This document shows, piece after piece, positions 44,670 through 53,496 of a stretch of 64,000 nucleotides of DNA. Both the position numbers and the translations under genes were made by a program. A model generated the notes under the pieces. That model made no database searches. It was not told the origin of the DNA and saw only the letters and a list, made by a program, of their open reading frames with translations. The first letter of the stretch is position 1; each line of letters opens with the position of its first letter. The DNA is from Ectobacillus sp042610425. GTDB lineage: Bacteria > Bacillota > Bacilli > Bacillales > Bacillaceae_G. The DNA lies in NCBI RefSeq assembly GCF_042610425.1, contig NZ_JBGJZM010000002.1, positions 186,001 through 250,000 on the forward strand. Direction: 5' to 3'.

Positions 44670-47415
44670 TATTACTCTTCGGCTCGAGCAACTACCTGAG
44701 GGTTGGTTCCTATGGGGAGAAAATGACAACAAGAAAATCATCGAACCCTATATATGGCAGCATGATGCATTCACATGGCATTCAACAACCTTCTTCGGTA
44801 CATTCGTAAAGGAAATCCATCACGACCGAAAAAACGGGTTTTTCCTTACGTCTAAGCAAGCGCTCGAGTTCGTCGCGACAATGCCGCATAACTCCTTTTC
44901 CCTAATTACCTATGATCCAGAACTTACTCGCATCCATGAGCAAGCACAAGTGCTATGGACCGATTTTACAGAAAGCAGCTTTATCCCGGATATGGACAGA
45001 TGGAACGACGAAGTAGCCTGGACATCCCATCAAGCCGGAAAGCTTGAGCCTATGCTATCCCTTCTTTTTTCCCAAGCAATCAATGAAACGTTACAATCCG
45101 AAGAACCGCAAAATGAGGAATGGGAACGGGCAGCACGCTTATTTGAGCATCCATACTTTGCAAAGAAGCTGCTTACAATCGCGGTAAATGAAGCAGATTG
45201 GCTAACGAAAATCGGTTATTTAGAAGATGACTTACCTTTCACAATCGGACTTCGTCTACTAGAACCGCAGGAAGAATTCGAATTATGGAAGCTAGAGACA
45301 ATCCTGCAGCCAAAGCGCGGGCAAAAAACGTATGTCTTCACGGACGAAGCCTCATTACCAAAACGGTGGAAGAACTACTATGATAACATTATCCAAACGT
45401 ACAATGGATGGGAAAAACTTGTGCCGTGGCTTATCGAAGAAGGAGATCTTCGGCATGAATTATATGAATCCGAGGCGTGGAAATTTCTTACTGAAGCAAG
45501 TAATGAGCTGTTAGCTGCAGGGGTCGACATTCTCCTTCCTTCTTGGTGGCAGCAGCTAAAAGCAACGAAGTTTTCTCTTCGCGCCAAAGTAAAAGCAGAC
45601 AGTAAAAGTAACGGGGAATCCTTCTTCGGCATGAATACAATTGTCGAATTCGACTGGCGTATTTCTACAGAGGGTGCCGAATTTTCTGAAGATGAATTTC
45701 GTTCCCTTATGCAGCAAAACCGCCATCTACTCAATATAAATGGGCAGTGGATTAAGCTCGATCCAGAATTTATCGAACGAATGAAGAAGCTCATGAATAA
45801 AGCAGAGCGACGCGGCTTAGAGATGAAAGATTTGCTGCAGCAAGAACTCCTGCGCGGTACGGAGTCGCAGCAAGTCAATGAGGACGAAAATCCGTTTTCT
45901 GAAATTGAAATCGAACTAGATGCCTATTATGAAAATGTTCTCTCCCGCCTAACAGAGGTTGGAAACATTCCATCTCGTAGCATTCCTGAAAATTTACATG
46001 CAGAACTGCGTCCTTATCAGCATGTCGGCATCGAATGGCTTCTCTATCTACGTGACCTTGGCTTTGGCGCACTTCTCGCCGATGATATGGGACTTGGAAA
46101 AACATTAACAACCATCGCTTACCTGCTCTACATTAAAGAGCATGGCTTAGCAAAAGGACCTGCACTCGTCATTGCGCCGACATCTGTACTTGGCAACTGG
46201 CAGAAAGAATTCGAACGATTTGCACCCGATTTATCCATCGGTCTATATTACGGCGCAAACCGAGATCGCGGGGAACACTTTCTCCCATCACTTACCGGTC
46301 AAGACGTCATCCTAACGTCCTATGCCCTTGCTAATTTAGATAGCGAAGAGCTTTCTTCTTACAAATGGAGCAGTGTAATCATCGACGAAGCCCAAAACAT
46401 AAAGAACTCACAAACGAAGCAATCGCGGGCAGTTCGTAAATTGGATGCATGGCACAAGGTTGCCTTAACCGGAACACCAATGGAAAACCGTCTTTCTGAG
46501 CTATGGGCCATTTTCGACTTTTTAAATCGCGGCTATCTCGGCAGCCTATCTACATTTCAAAGTCGTTTCGTCGCACCGATTGAAAAAGACCGCGACGAAG
46601 CAAAAATTCAGCAGCTAAAGCGCCTCATCTCCCCGTTCCTTCTTCGCCGAACGAAGCAGGACCCAGATGTCGCACTCAATCTGCCTGACAAACAAGAACA
46701 AAAAGAATACTGCGCACTCACTACCGAGCAAGCAGCACTTTATGAGCAAATGGTGCAGGATACTTTAACAAATGTAAAACATCTATCCGGCATCGAACGG
46801 CGCGGCTTTATTTTACTCATGCTAAACAAACTAAAGCAAATCTGTAATCATCCAGCTTTGTACTTAAAAGAAGAGCAACCTAAGCACTTAATCGAGCGCT
46901 CCATGAAAATGCAAAAACTGTTGGAGCTAATTGACACCATCCATGAACAGGGTGAAAGCTGCCTCATCTTTACCCAGTACATCCGCATGGGAAATATGTT
47001 AAAGCAGCTACTAGAAGCTAAAACCGGAAAACCGGTGCTATTCCTAAACGGAAGCATCCGCAAAGCCGACCGCGACAAAATGATCAACGGCTTCCAAAGC
47101 GGAGAATATAGCACCTTTATATTATCGTTAAAAGCTGGCGGCACCGGCCTCAACCTAACCGCCGCCAACCACGTCATCCACTATGACCGTTGGTGGAACC
47201 CAGCCGTCGAAAACCAAGCAACCGACCGCGCATACCGAATCGGCCAAAAACGATTCGTACACGTGCACAAACTCATATCAAGCGGAACCTTGGAAGAAAA
47301 AATTGACGAAATGCTAGAAAAAAAACAATCGCTGAATGATGCAATTATCACAAGTGATAACTGGATAACCGAACTTACAACAGATGAGTTGAAGGACTTG
47401 CTTGGGGTAGGTTGA
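44656..47415 (+). CDS. SNF2-family DEAD/DEAH helicase-like ATPase
   Basis: 919 residues. About 450 N-terminal residues hold a bacterial SNF2-associated region. They are followed by RecA-like domain 1 (LADDMGLGKTLTTIAYLL Walker A; VIIDEAQNIKNS Walker B; ALTGTPMENR) and domain 2 (LIFTQYIRMGN, SLKAGGTGLNLTAANHVIHY, DRAYRIGQ). Translocates on double-stranded DNA. Coupled to the SWIM gene upstream and ended by a terminator, forming a two-gene unit. Confidence 0.93.
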   Translation: MMTDNITLRLEQLPEGWFLWGENDNKKIIEPYIWQHDAFTWHSTTFFGTFVKEIHHDRKNGFFLTSKQALEFVATMPHNSFSLITYDPELTRIHEQAQVLWTDFTESSFIPDMDRWNDEVAWTSHQAGKLEPMLSLLFSQAINETLQSEEPQNEEWERAARLFEHPYFAKKLLTIAVNEADWLTKIGYLEDDLPFTIGLRLLEPQEEFELWKLETILQPKRGQKTYVFTDEASLPKRWKNYYDNIIQTYNGWEKLVPWLIEEGDLRHELYESEAWKFLTEASNELLAAGVDILLPSWWQQLKATKFSLRAKVKADSKSNGESFFGMNTIVEFDWRISTEGAEFSEDEFRSLMQQNRHLLNINGQWIKLDPEFIERMKKLMNKAERRGLEMKDLLQQELLRGTESQQVNEDENPFSEIEIELDAYYENVLSRLTEVGNIPSRSIPENLHAELRPYQHVGIEWLLYLRDLGFGALLADDMGLGKTLTTIAYLLYIKEHGLAKGPALVIAPTSVLGNWQKEFERFAPDLSIGLYYGANRDRGEHFLPSLTGQDVILTSYALANLDSEELSSYKWSSVIIDEAQNIKNSQTKQSRAVRKLDAWHKVALTGTPMENRLSELWAIFDFLNRGYLGSLSTFQSRFVAPIEKDRDEAKIQQLKRLISPFLLRRTKQDPDVALNLPDKQEQKEYCALTTEQAALYEQMVQDTLTNVKHLSGIERRGFILLMLNKLKQICNHPALYLKEEQPKHLIERSMKMQKLLELIDTIHEQGESCLIFTQYIRMGNMLKQLLEAKTGKPVLFLNGSIRKADRDKMINGFQSGEYSTFILSLKAGGTGLNLTAANHVIHYDRWWNPAVENQATDRAYRIGQKRFVHVHKLISSGTLEEKIDEMLEKKQSLNDAIITSDNWITELTTDELKDLLGVG

Positions 47416-47423
47416 TGTTTAGG

Positions 47424-47455
47424 AAGAGTGCTGCGGGGCAGCGCTCTTTTTTTGG
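47424..47455 (+). terminator. Terminator of the SWIM-SNF2 unit
   Basis: AAGAGTGCTG pairs with CAGCGCTCTT (one G-U), then TTTTTTT. Confidence 0.88.
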
Positions 47456-47496
47456 TTAGAGTTGGGTGGTAGCAGTAGTCGTCGGCCTTCATCGTT

Positions 47497-47622
47497 TGGA
47501 TCATATCCTCACGATTTCCGATCATATTCCTTTGGTTTTGGATCATATATTTGGTAGTTCGGATCATACCTGTTTTGGGATTACTCTTTTTTCAGTCGAA
47601 CCCCGGCGTTCGGATCATATCT
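47497..47622. repeat. TATGATCC-type repeats (family D, copy 2)
   Basis: About five copies of GGATCATA or a close variant, the reverse complement of the motif at 34.46-34.65 kb. They lie between the SNF2 terminator and the nitroreductase terminator. Confidence 0.7.
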
Positions 47623-47679
47623 GTTTCAGCTTTCCCTCTATATTCAGTCGGTCTCCAATCCTCACGTCTTCGCCCGCAA

Positions 47680-47716
47680 AAAAGCCCCCGCTTGTTACAA
47701 GCGAAGGCTCCTTTCT
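47680..47716 (-). terminator. Terminator of the nitroreductase gene
   Basis: Minus-strand AGCCTTCGCTTGT pairs with ACAAGCGGGGGCT (two mismatches), then TTTTTT. Confidence 0.75.
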
Positions 47717-47728
47717 ACCTCTTATTTC

Positions 47729-48337
47729 TTATTTCTCCACTTTCCCGTAAAACACAACATCTTCTAGCGGTTTTCTCGTGTTCGGCTCTTCTCTTTCTTG
47801 TAGTCGTTCATCGAGGGCTTCTTTGTCGCCGCGGTATCCGATCGCAATGACGGCATGAACTTCGTACGATTCTGGCAAATTCGTTGCTGTACGCGCTTGC
47901 TCCCGGTCAAATCCGCCGATAGCGTGGGTGCTGAGTCCAAGAATAGTTGCTTGCAGCGCAAGATTTGCCCAGGCAGCCCCTGCATCAAAGGCATGTGCAC
48001 GATTCGGATCGCCATTTTCACGAAGCGTATCAGATGCAATTAGCAAAAGCACCGGAGCCTTGTCAGCCCATGCCAAGTTAAATGGATTTAAAAATTCACG
48101 GAACGTCTTCAAGTCTTCCTCTGACTTTGCCACGATAAATCGCCACGGCTGATCATTAAAAGAAGAAGCTGCCCAGTGCGCCGCCTCTAGCACACGGCTT
48201 ACATCAGCATCCGAAACCGGACGATCTGCAAAGGAACGCGGGGACCATCGATTTAAAAACAGCGGACTTACCTCATTGACAGACTTACGATTTTCCTTCA
48301 CTTCTGCAGATAACTCTTGAACAAGATTCACACTCAT
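47729..48337 (-). CDS. Nitroreductase-family FMN oxidoreductase
   Basis: 202 residues. RWSPRSFADRPVSDADV at the N-terminus binds FMN phosphate; AAHWAASSFNDQPWRFIV and a C-terminal VHAVIAIGYRGDKEALDERL complete the family pattern. Reduces nitro-aromatics or quinones with NAD(P)H; physiological substrate unknown. ATG 48337 has AGAGGG at correct distance; the earlier ATG 48355 does not. Confidence 0.9.
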   Translation of the reverse strand: MSVNLVQELSAEVKENRKSVNEVSPLFLNRWSPRSFADRPVSDADVSRVLEAAHWAASSFNDQPWRFIVAKSEEDLKTFREFLNPFNLAWADKAPVLLLIASDTLRENGDPNRAHAFDAGAAWANLALQATILGLSTHAIGGFDREQARTATNLPESYEVHAVIAIGYRGDKEALDERLQEREEPNTRKPLEDVVFYGKVEK

Positions 48338-48474
48338 TGTATACCCTCTTTTCATATAGGTTTATTTTGAATGTATCATAGCATAAAAATTTGAATAATT
48401 CGAATAATTTTACTTCTTCTTCCCCACTTTTTCCTCCCTCCCCTTTATTTATTAAGTGAAGGGAGGTGATACAA

Positions 48475-48699
48475 ATGGCAGCACAAGCAGCGGTTTCAGA
48501 TACGAGTGTACGTTTAGTATTAAATGCGGGAACGAGCACAAGCGGAAAGGCAATCATGAAGAACAAGGTGTATCGGTTCGTGAAGGTTGACGCTCCGGCA
48601 GATAAGGTGCTTACAGTTGCAACGGCGTTAGCATCACTTCAAGGTTTTCCACTTGATGGCGTACAAACAATTAGTACAGCAGATGTAATCCAGCTGTAA
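48475..48699 (+). CDS. DUF1659 small protein
   Basis: 74 residues. MAAQAAVSDTSVRLVLNAGT followed by KNKVYRFVKVDAPADKVLTV and GFPLDGVQTISTADVIQL matches DUF1659, short beta-rich proteins of Bacillus that accompany DUF2922. Function unknown. GGGAGGTGATACAA precedes ATG 48475. Confidence 0.85.
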   Translation: MAAQAAVSDTSVRLVLNAGTSTSGKAIMKNKVYRFVKVDAPADKVLTVATALASLQGFPLDGVQTISTADVIQL

Positions 48700-48734
48700 A
48701 AAGAGATTTAGCTACGAAAAGGAGGTGAAATCGC

Positions 48735-48950
48735 ATGATCGTTCTCGAACTGCAATTTTTAAAAGAAGACGGGAAAGTCGTAACATTCACAGTCGATCAA
48801 CCAACCACGCCTGTTGATAAGGTAAAAGTAAATGCAGTAATGGATACCATTTTAACATCTGATGTATTCCGCCACCTTGGCACGAATGCCCGTAAGAAAG
48901 GTGCACGTCTAATCGAACGCACGGTTAACGATGTCAATATTCTAGCCTAA
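48735..48950 (+). CDS. DUF2922 small protein
   Basis: 71 residues: MIVLELQFLKEDGKVVTFTV, then DNPx-like DQPTTPVDKVKVNAVMDTIL and RLIERTVNDVNILA. Typical DUF2922 partner of DUF1659, 35 bp downstream with its own AGGAGGTGAAATCGC. Probably one operon. Function unknown. Confidence 0.85.
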   Translation: MIVLELQFLKEDGKVVTFTVDQPTTPVDKVKVNAVMDTILTSDVFRHLGTNARKKGARLIERTVNDVNILA

Positions 48951-48954
48951 TAGA

Positions 48955-48986
48955 AAAGGAGCTGCCTCGGCAGCTCCTTTTTTTCA
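48955..48986. terminator. Bidirectional terminator after DUF2922
   Basis: AAGGAGCTGCC and GGCAGCTCCTT are perfectly complementary, with a 2-nt spacer and T runs on both strands. Confidence 0.9.
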
Positions 48987-49361
48987 TTTCGGCGCAGACA
49001 ACAGAAAGAACTGATTCGCGATTCCGAGTGTGACGTACGTATACGTTTTTCCAGCAATGGTGTATTCAGTAGTGAATACAGACCAGAGTGCATAATCCGT
49101 TCTTGTCGTGTACATAGCAAGCAAATGACCAATCTGCGGTTGTACAACCTTTTCCGTGAGCTGCTTGCCCATCTTTGCCAGCTCGCCCCATACACTGCTT
49201 GGATCCTCTGTAGCCGTTTTTTCAAGCGACTGATGAAAGGAGCTATTTTGCACAAATTGCTGGGAAGCCCATGCAACATATTTCTCTTGCGTTGGATTGC
49301 TACTTCCGAAATAAAAGACAACCGCTAGAAACAAAGCGATGAACAACAATTTGCGTATCAT
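48984..49361 (-). CDS. DUF4359 family protein
   Basis: 125 residues. N-terminal signal-anchor (MIRKLLFIALFLAVVFYFGS), then NPTQEKYVAWASQQF, and at the C-terminus YALWSVFTTEYTIAGKTYTY followed by VTLGIANQFF. Probably extracytoplasmic. Function unknown. Ends at the shared terminator. Confidence 0.75.
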   Translation of the reverse strand: MIRKLLFIALFLAVVFYFGSSNPTQEKYVAWASQQFVQNSSFHQSLEKTATEDPSSVWGELAKMGKQLTEKVVQPQIGHLLAMYTTRTDYALWSVFTTEYTIAGKTYTYVTLGIANQFFLLSAPK

Positions 49362-49410
49362 AAGCTACCCCTTCCTATGTTTCCTATAAAATAAACATAT
49401 GAAAGAAGCC

Positions 49411-49451
49411 CCAAAAATAAAACAAGCAGCTGCCCACGCGCAACTGCTTAC
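49411..49451 (-). terminator. Terminator of the DoxX gene
   Basis: Minus-strand AAGCAGTTGC pairs with GGCAGCTGCTT (one mismatch), then a T-rich run, overlapping the end of the gene. Confidence 0.75.
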
Positions 49452-49942
49452 ATCGAATTGGAATTATGAATTCTTCTTTTGACGTTCCCAATAATCCAAC
49501 CGTCGATGCCGATTCTACCAGCATTCTCTCGGGTTTTTAATAGAAACAGAGAGAATAAAATCATTTGTGGATTGATCATAAGAGATCCAGATAATAAATA
49601 CATAAAATTAAAAGTAAGGGCAATATACAAAGCACGGCGTGTAAACGTGCCACTGATTAAAGCAATCCCAACAAATAATTCCGAAACCGGAACGAGGTAG
49701 TTAATCACGTCAACGTTCGGTAAAAAGAACGTTTTTACAAAAAAAGCCCACCAATTTTGCACCGCAGCATCCATACCCGTAAGTTTCGCTTTCTCTACGG
49801 CACCCTTCAAAAATACAGTTGCATCAAACGTTTTACTAGATATCTTTCCTGATCCCTGTAGCATCCAAGTAATACCTAGATATATGCGAATAAGCATCAG
49901 AAAAAAAGCAATCTTCCCATTCTTTTGTAGAAAATCCTTCAC
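49448..49942 (-). CDS. DoxX-family membrane protein
   Basis: 164 residues with four hydrophobic helices. MLIRIYLGITWMLQGSGKIS and NYLVPVSELFVGIALISGTF are characteristic of DoxX/MhqP-like proteins. Function uncertain; relatives act in redox or thiol stress. GTG 49942 has GGGGGTGG eight nt upstream; ATG 49960 lies before that site without one of its own. Confidence 0.85.
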   Translation of the reverse strand: MKDFLQKNGKIAFFLMLIRIYLGITWMLQGSGKISSKTFDATVFLKGAVEKAKLTGMDAAVQNWWAFFVKTFFLPNVDVINYLVPVSELFVGIALISGTFTRRALYIALTFNFMYLLSGSLMINPQMILFSLFLLKTRENAGRIGIDGWIIGNVKRRIHNSNSM

Positions 49943-50127
49943 CCAGAAATCCACCCCCATAGTCTATTATCTTTATGGTAGGAAAGAATATCACATGAGT
50001 CAATGGATTCTGCAAAAAATGTCGTTTACTCATTACTTACAAAATCACCAAAAACAAGCGTATCCTTCAGTGGCATTGCAACTTTTCTACCTATTTCATA
50101 ATGTCATAGCATGCAATACTTCCTACT

Positions 50128-50295
50128 TTACATTACCAATTGTGTCTGAACTGAACTAGGAGCAGCATTAACTGTATCTGAATGTACTTTTTGTTTAAAA
50201 TACGTGTTTCCTAATACAATAGCAATCACTGCAGCAACCACAATTACAGCTGCAATAACATTAAACAGCATTTGTTTTTTCTTATCATTCACCAT
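50128..50295 (-). CDS. Small single-pass membrane protein (55 aa)
   Basis: MVNDKKKQMLFNVIAAVIVV followed by AAVIAIVLGNTYFKQK, then a polar tail ending in QTQLVM. GAGAGGAGTGAAT precedes the ATG. One strongly hydrophobic helix with a positive N-terminus suggests the tail is outside. Not recognised. Confidence 0.6.
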   Translation of the reverse strand: MVNDKKKQMLFNVIAAVIVVAAVIAIVLGNTYFKQKVHSDTVNAAPSSVQTQLVM

Positions 50296-50644
50296 ATTCA
50301 CTCCTCTCCCTTCGTTACATATTTATAATAGCAATGTTTGAAATAATATACAAAAGTAATCAATTCTTGAAACTATGGTTTTTTTATACTGTTAAAACTT
50401 TATCCTCATCTGTTCTTTTTAAAGAACCAAATAGTAAAATAATAGAATTTAAATATATTTTAATTATACTAGAATATTTAGGAAATACAACTAATTTATT
50501 GTCATAAAATCGTCAAATTTTATATAAAATATTACTTTTCAAACAAAGATTTACAAATATATCCAATAAATTCATATCCCTTTAATATACAGTGAATATT
50601 TCCCATTTAAAATGGTATTAACCAAGCTAAAAGGAGGACGAAGT
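50296..50644. promoter_or_regulatory. comK upstream region with A/T-tract boxes
   Basis: AAAATCGTCAAATTTT (50506-50521) and AAAATATTACTTTT (50526-50539) resemble, imperfectly, the paired A4-N5-T4 half-sites bound by ComK. Otherwise very AT-rich with no gene. Confidence 0.3.
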
Positions 50645-51097
50645 GTGAACCAGCATTTCATTACCGGAAATACAATGGCGTTGCAGCATTTCGCACATTC
50701 CCATTACAAAACAAAGATTTGGGATACAAGTGGGATATTCTATTCCACCTTAACGTGCACGGAATTACTAAATGAAGCTTGTCTTCGTACAGGGACTAGC
50801 TTTCAAGGAAAGCGGGAAGCAATCAAAACACTTCTTTCATTTAAGCATAATATTCCCGTCCCCATCTGTTTTGAGCAAGGCATATGTGCCATCCCTTCTA
50901 GTTCCTCACAAAAGTGGGACTGCATCTGGTACTTCTACGCACATATAAAAGATATGAAACGTCAAGGCAAGCAAACACTCCTGCAATTCCATAACAACGA
51001 TGAACTCCTTCTGAACGAAAGCATCTATAAAACAAGACAACAGATCTTTAAAGCTGCCCACATTTTAAATCATTTTAAAATAGTAGGAAGGGCATAA
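50645..51097 (+). CDS. comK: ComK-family competence transcription factor
   Basis: 150 residues from GTG 50645 (AAGGAGGACGAAGT upstream). Recognisable ComK segments: LNEACLRTGTSFQGKREAIK, HNIPVPICFEQGICAIPSSS and a WDCIWYFYAHI strand. ComK activates DNA-uptake genes by binding A/T-rich boxes. It appears shorter at the C-terminus than B. subtilis ComK (192 aa), as with ComK2-type paralogues in the B. cereus group. Monocistronic. Confidence 0.85.
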   Translation: MNQHFITGNTMALQHFAHSHYKTKIWDTSGIFYSTLTCTELLNEACLRTGTSFQGKREAIKTLLSFKHNIPVPICFEQGICAIPSSSSQKWDCIWYFYAHIKDMKRQGKQTLLQFHNNDELLLNESIYKTRQQIFKAAHILNHFKIVGRA

Positions 51098-51103
51098 ACG
51101 TAG

Positions 51104-51137
51104 AGAAGTGGCTCAATCCATCGAGTCACTTTTTTTG
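51104..51137 (+). terminator. Terminator of comK
   Basis: AAGTGGCTC pairs with GAGTCACTT (one mismatch), then TTTTT. Confidence 0.8.
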
Positions 51138-51238
51138 TATTTTCATACAATCTTGTTATATATTTGACTAGCTTTATGCTACTACTAACTAACATACTAG
51201 CAATCAAACTAGCAATTTTCACACTAGGGGGAACGTTT

Positions 51239-52111
51239 TTGGACACACGAACAATTTTAGCTTCTACAATTGCACTAGCAAGTTTACCTGTCATTACAGA
51301 GGAAGTTCATGCTAGTGGTAACACTAATGGATCTGTAAATGTAGACTTTCTAAATGTAAGAACAGGTCCTAGCACCAATTTCACCATTTTGGATGTACTA
51401 CAAAGACAAAGTAACGTAACGATAACCGGAGAAAACGGAAATTGGTACGCCATTTCCTACAACAACCAAACTGCCTACGTAAACAAACGATATATTACAG
51501 TATCCAATACGAACTACCAGGTAACGGCAGATATACTCCGTGTTCGAAGCGGTGAAGGAACTACTTTCTCAATATTAGGCCGTTTACAGCAAGATGATAC
51601 CATTCAAGTCGAATCTGAAAACAATGGATGGTGCAAAATAACCTATAACAATCAAACCGGTTATGTCAGCAAAACCTATCTAGCCCCTATTGGGAGCACG
51701 GCCAAGGCTGCCCCATCACCAATTTTTCGCTTTCCTACCACTGGAGCCATCACAAGTGGGTACGGACCAAGAGCAGGCGGATTCCACCACGGCATTGATA
51801 TTGCAACGCCCGGAACAGTCCAAATACATGCATCCGCAGCAGGAACCGTAAACAGATCTTATTACTCAACCAGCTATGGAAACGTCGTCTTTCTTACCCA
51901 TTCCATAAACGGACAAATGTACACAACCGTATACGCTCACATGAGAAACCGCTACGTAAACGAAGGAGACACCGTCTACGAAGGTCAACTACTCGGATAC
52001 ATGGGAAGCACCGGAGACGCCACCGGTCAGCACCTACATTTTGAATTACATACAGGACCGTGGAATATAAACAAAACAAATGGGGTCAACCCCTTACCTT
52101 ATTTTCGTTAA
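51239..52111 (+). CDS. Secreted M23 metallopeptidase with two SH3b domains
   Basis: 290 residues from TTG 51239 (GGGGGAACGTTT upstream). Signal peptide MDTRTILASTIALASLPVIT cleaved near VHA; two SH3b domains (FLNVRTGPSTNFTIL..., ILRVRSGEGTTFSIL...); then a LytM/M23 domain with zinc-binding HHGIDIATP, and HLHFELH. Probably cleaves peptidoglycan cross-bridges. Its SH3b repeats resemble those of the NlpC/P60 protein at 32.6 kb. Confidence 0.92.
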   Translation: MDTRTILASTIALASLPVITEEVHASGNTNGSVNVDFLNVRTGPSTNFTILDVLQRQSNVTITGENGNWYAISYNNQTAYVNKRYITVSNTNYQVTADILRVRSGEGTTFSILGRLQQDDTIQVESENNGWCKITYNNQTGYVSKTYLAPIGSTAKAAPSPIFRFPTTGAITSGYGPRAGGFHHGIDIATPGTVQIHASAAGTVNRSYYSTSYGNVVFLTHSINGQMYTTVYAHMRNRYVNEGDTVYEGQLLGYMGSTGDATGQHLHFELHTGPWNINKTNGVNPLPYFR

Positions 52112-52113
52112 TA

Positions 52114-52157
52114 GAAGAACGCCTACGACTCATATTGGTCGTAGGCGTTCTCTTCTT
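52114..52157 (+). terminator. Terminator of the M23 gene
   Basis: AGAACGCCTACGAC and GTCGTAGGCGTTCT, perfect 14-bp stem, then a T-rich tract. Confidence 0.92.
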
Positions 52158-52190
52158 TTGGTCCTCTCCGGTTCTAACTCTGGTACGGCT

Positions 52191-52650
52191 GGCGGGGCCG
52201 CCGTTACATGCGGAAGTTCCGCCGTTATTTCCTTTGGGACCGCCGTTAAACGGGGGGATTCCGCCTTTATTTGTTCCTGCTCCTTCTTTTCTTCTCTCTA
52301 TTCTGGCGGGTCGCCGTTACATTCGAAAGTTCCGCCGTTATTTCCTTCGAGGCCGCCGTTAAACGGGAGGATTCCGCCTTTATTTGTTCCTACTCCTTCT
52401 TTTTCTTCTCTCTATTCTGGCGGGTCCGCCGTTACATTCGAAAGTTTCGCCGTTATTTCCTTCGGGGCCGCCGTTAAACGGGGGGATTCCGCCTTTATTT
52501 GTTCCCGCTCCTTCTTTTTCTTCTCTCTATTCTGGCGGGTCGCCGTTAAATTCCGAAATTCCGCCTTTATTTCCTTCAGGGCCGCCGTTAAACAGGGCTT
52601 TTCCGCCTTTATTTGTTCCTGCTCCTTCTTTTTCTTCTCTATCGCGGCTT
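52191..52650. repeat. Four tandem ~114-bp repeats (family E)
   Basis: Units start at 52191, 52305, 52419 and 52534, each beginning GGCGGG and containing GCCGTTAC, TTCCGCCGTTATTTCC, GCCGTTAAACGGG and TTCCGCCTTTATTTG. Several plus-strand frames are open through the array only because of its composition. It separates the M23 terminator from the sigma-factor gene. Confidence 0.88.
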
Positions 52651-52663
52651 CCCACCGTTATTC

Positions 52664-53137
52664 TCATTCTCTAAAGTACTCCTTACGTAACTTTTCGAGT
52701 GCACGGGCGTATACGTAGCGGACTTGATCATAGGTTAGGTGCATGTCTCGGGCGATTTCGGTTAACTTTCGTGCTTGCCCCAATTTTTCCTCCATAACGT
52801 ACCGTTCCTTTTTATTTAATAGGTTCATATACTGCGTGAATGTCTCGCTTATTTCCTCACTTCCCATTTCGCTAAGAATCGGGTCCCAAGTCATGTGATT
52901 CTCGACATAGCGCCTTTCTCTCTTTAGCTGCACGAGCAAATATCCCCGTACCGTATACAAAGCATAAGCCGCAAAGCTCCCCTTTTTCTCATCAAACTTT
53001 GTATACGCCTTCCACAATCCAATTAATCCACATTGATAAAACTCATCAAAATCGTAAGACAAATACAATTTTTTAATTTGCCCCTTAATTAAACGATCAT
53101 ATAACAACACAGCTTCCTCAAACGAACGTGGCTTCAT
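52664..53137 (-). CDS. Sigma-70-family RNA polymerase sigma factor (small)
   Basis: 157 residues from ATG 53137 (AAAGGG upstream); an open extension to 53221 lacks a ribosome-binding site. Region 2 is clear: LYDRLIKGQIKKLYLSYDFD, then EFYQCGLIGLWKAYTKFDEK and YALYTVRGYLL. Region 4 is visible as LTEIARDMHLTYDQVRYVYA. Resembles SigH/ComX-like or other orphan sigma factors rather than ECF factors with an adjacent anti-sigma gene. Regulon unknown; comK lies 2 kb away. Confidence 0.82.
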   Translation of the reverse strand: MKPRSFEEAVLLYDRLIKGQIKKLYLSYDFDEFYQCGLIGLWKAYTKFDEKKGSFAAYALYTVRGYLLVQLKRERRYVENHMTWDPILSEMGSEEISETFTQYMNLLNKKERYVMEEKLGQARKLTEIARDMHLTYDQVRYVYARALEKLRKEYFRE

Positions 53138-53455
53138 CCAACGCCCTTTCCAAAAAAGACGCGCCTTTTCTCTTCTATTCCGCGGTACCTTCACCATACC
53201 GAAGAAAAGGAAAGTTCTCATGGATGAAAATCTCTTAATCTATTTAGAAATATCCTATTTTAACTAAGTAAAATGTAAAATTCCAATTAGTATTCACTCG
53301 TTTAAACTACAATTTTATTTTTTAACGGAAAAATTTGATTGGTATGCATATTCAAACTGGGTAACTCCTCTTTCGTAGGATTTGGAGACCAATTGAAGCC
53401 GATTTCTTCTTTATACGATCCAATCCCCCATCCACCAAAAAAACCCCATAAGAAA
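53138..53455. other. Intergenic region, no gene seen
   Basis: AT-rich. It should contain the promoter of the sigma-factor gene. A short open frame at 53339 lacks a ribosome-binding site. Confidence 0.4.
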
Positions 53456-53484
53456 AACCCTCCAGCGTTTGCTGGAGGGTTTCC
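53456..53484 (-). terminator. Terminator of the YknXYZ-W operon
   Basis: AAACCCTCCAGC and GCTGGAGGGTTT form a perfect 12-bp stem; on the minus strand TTTTT follows. Confidence 0.9.
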
Positions 53485-53496
53485 CGTTGCCTATTT

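Noticed and set aside
49995..50159. 54-residue plus-strand frame starting MSQWILQKMS
   Set aside because: Overlaps the convergent small membrane gene, has only a weak AGGAAAG site and resembles nothing known.
52080..52718. Long plus-strand open frames (up to about 210 residues) over the 114-bp repeats
   Set aside because: Several frames are open at once, the translations are low-complexity Ser/Phe/Pro text, and no ribosome-binding site precedes them.
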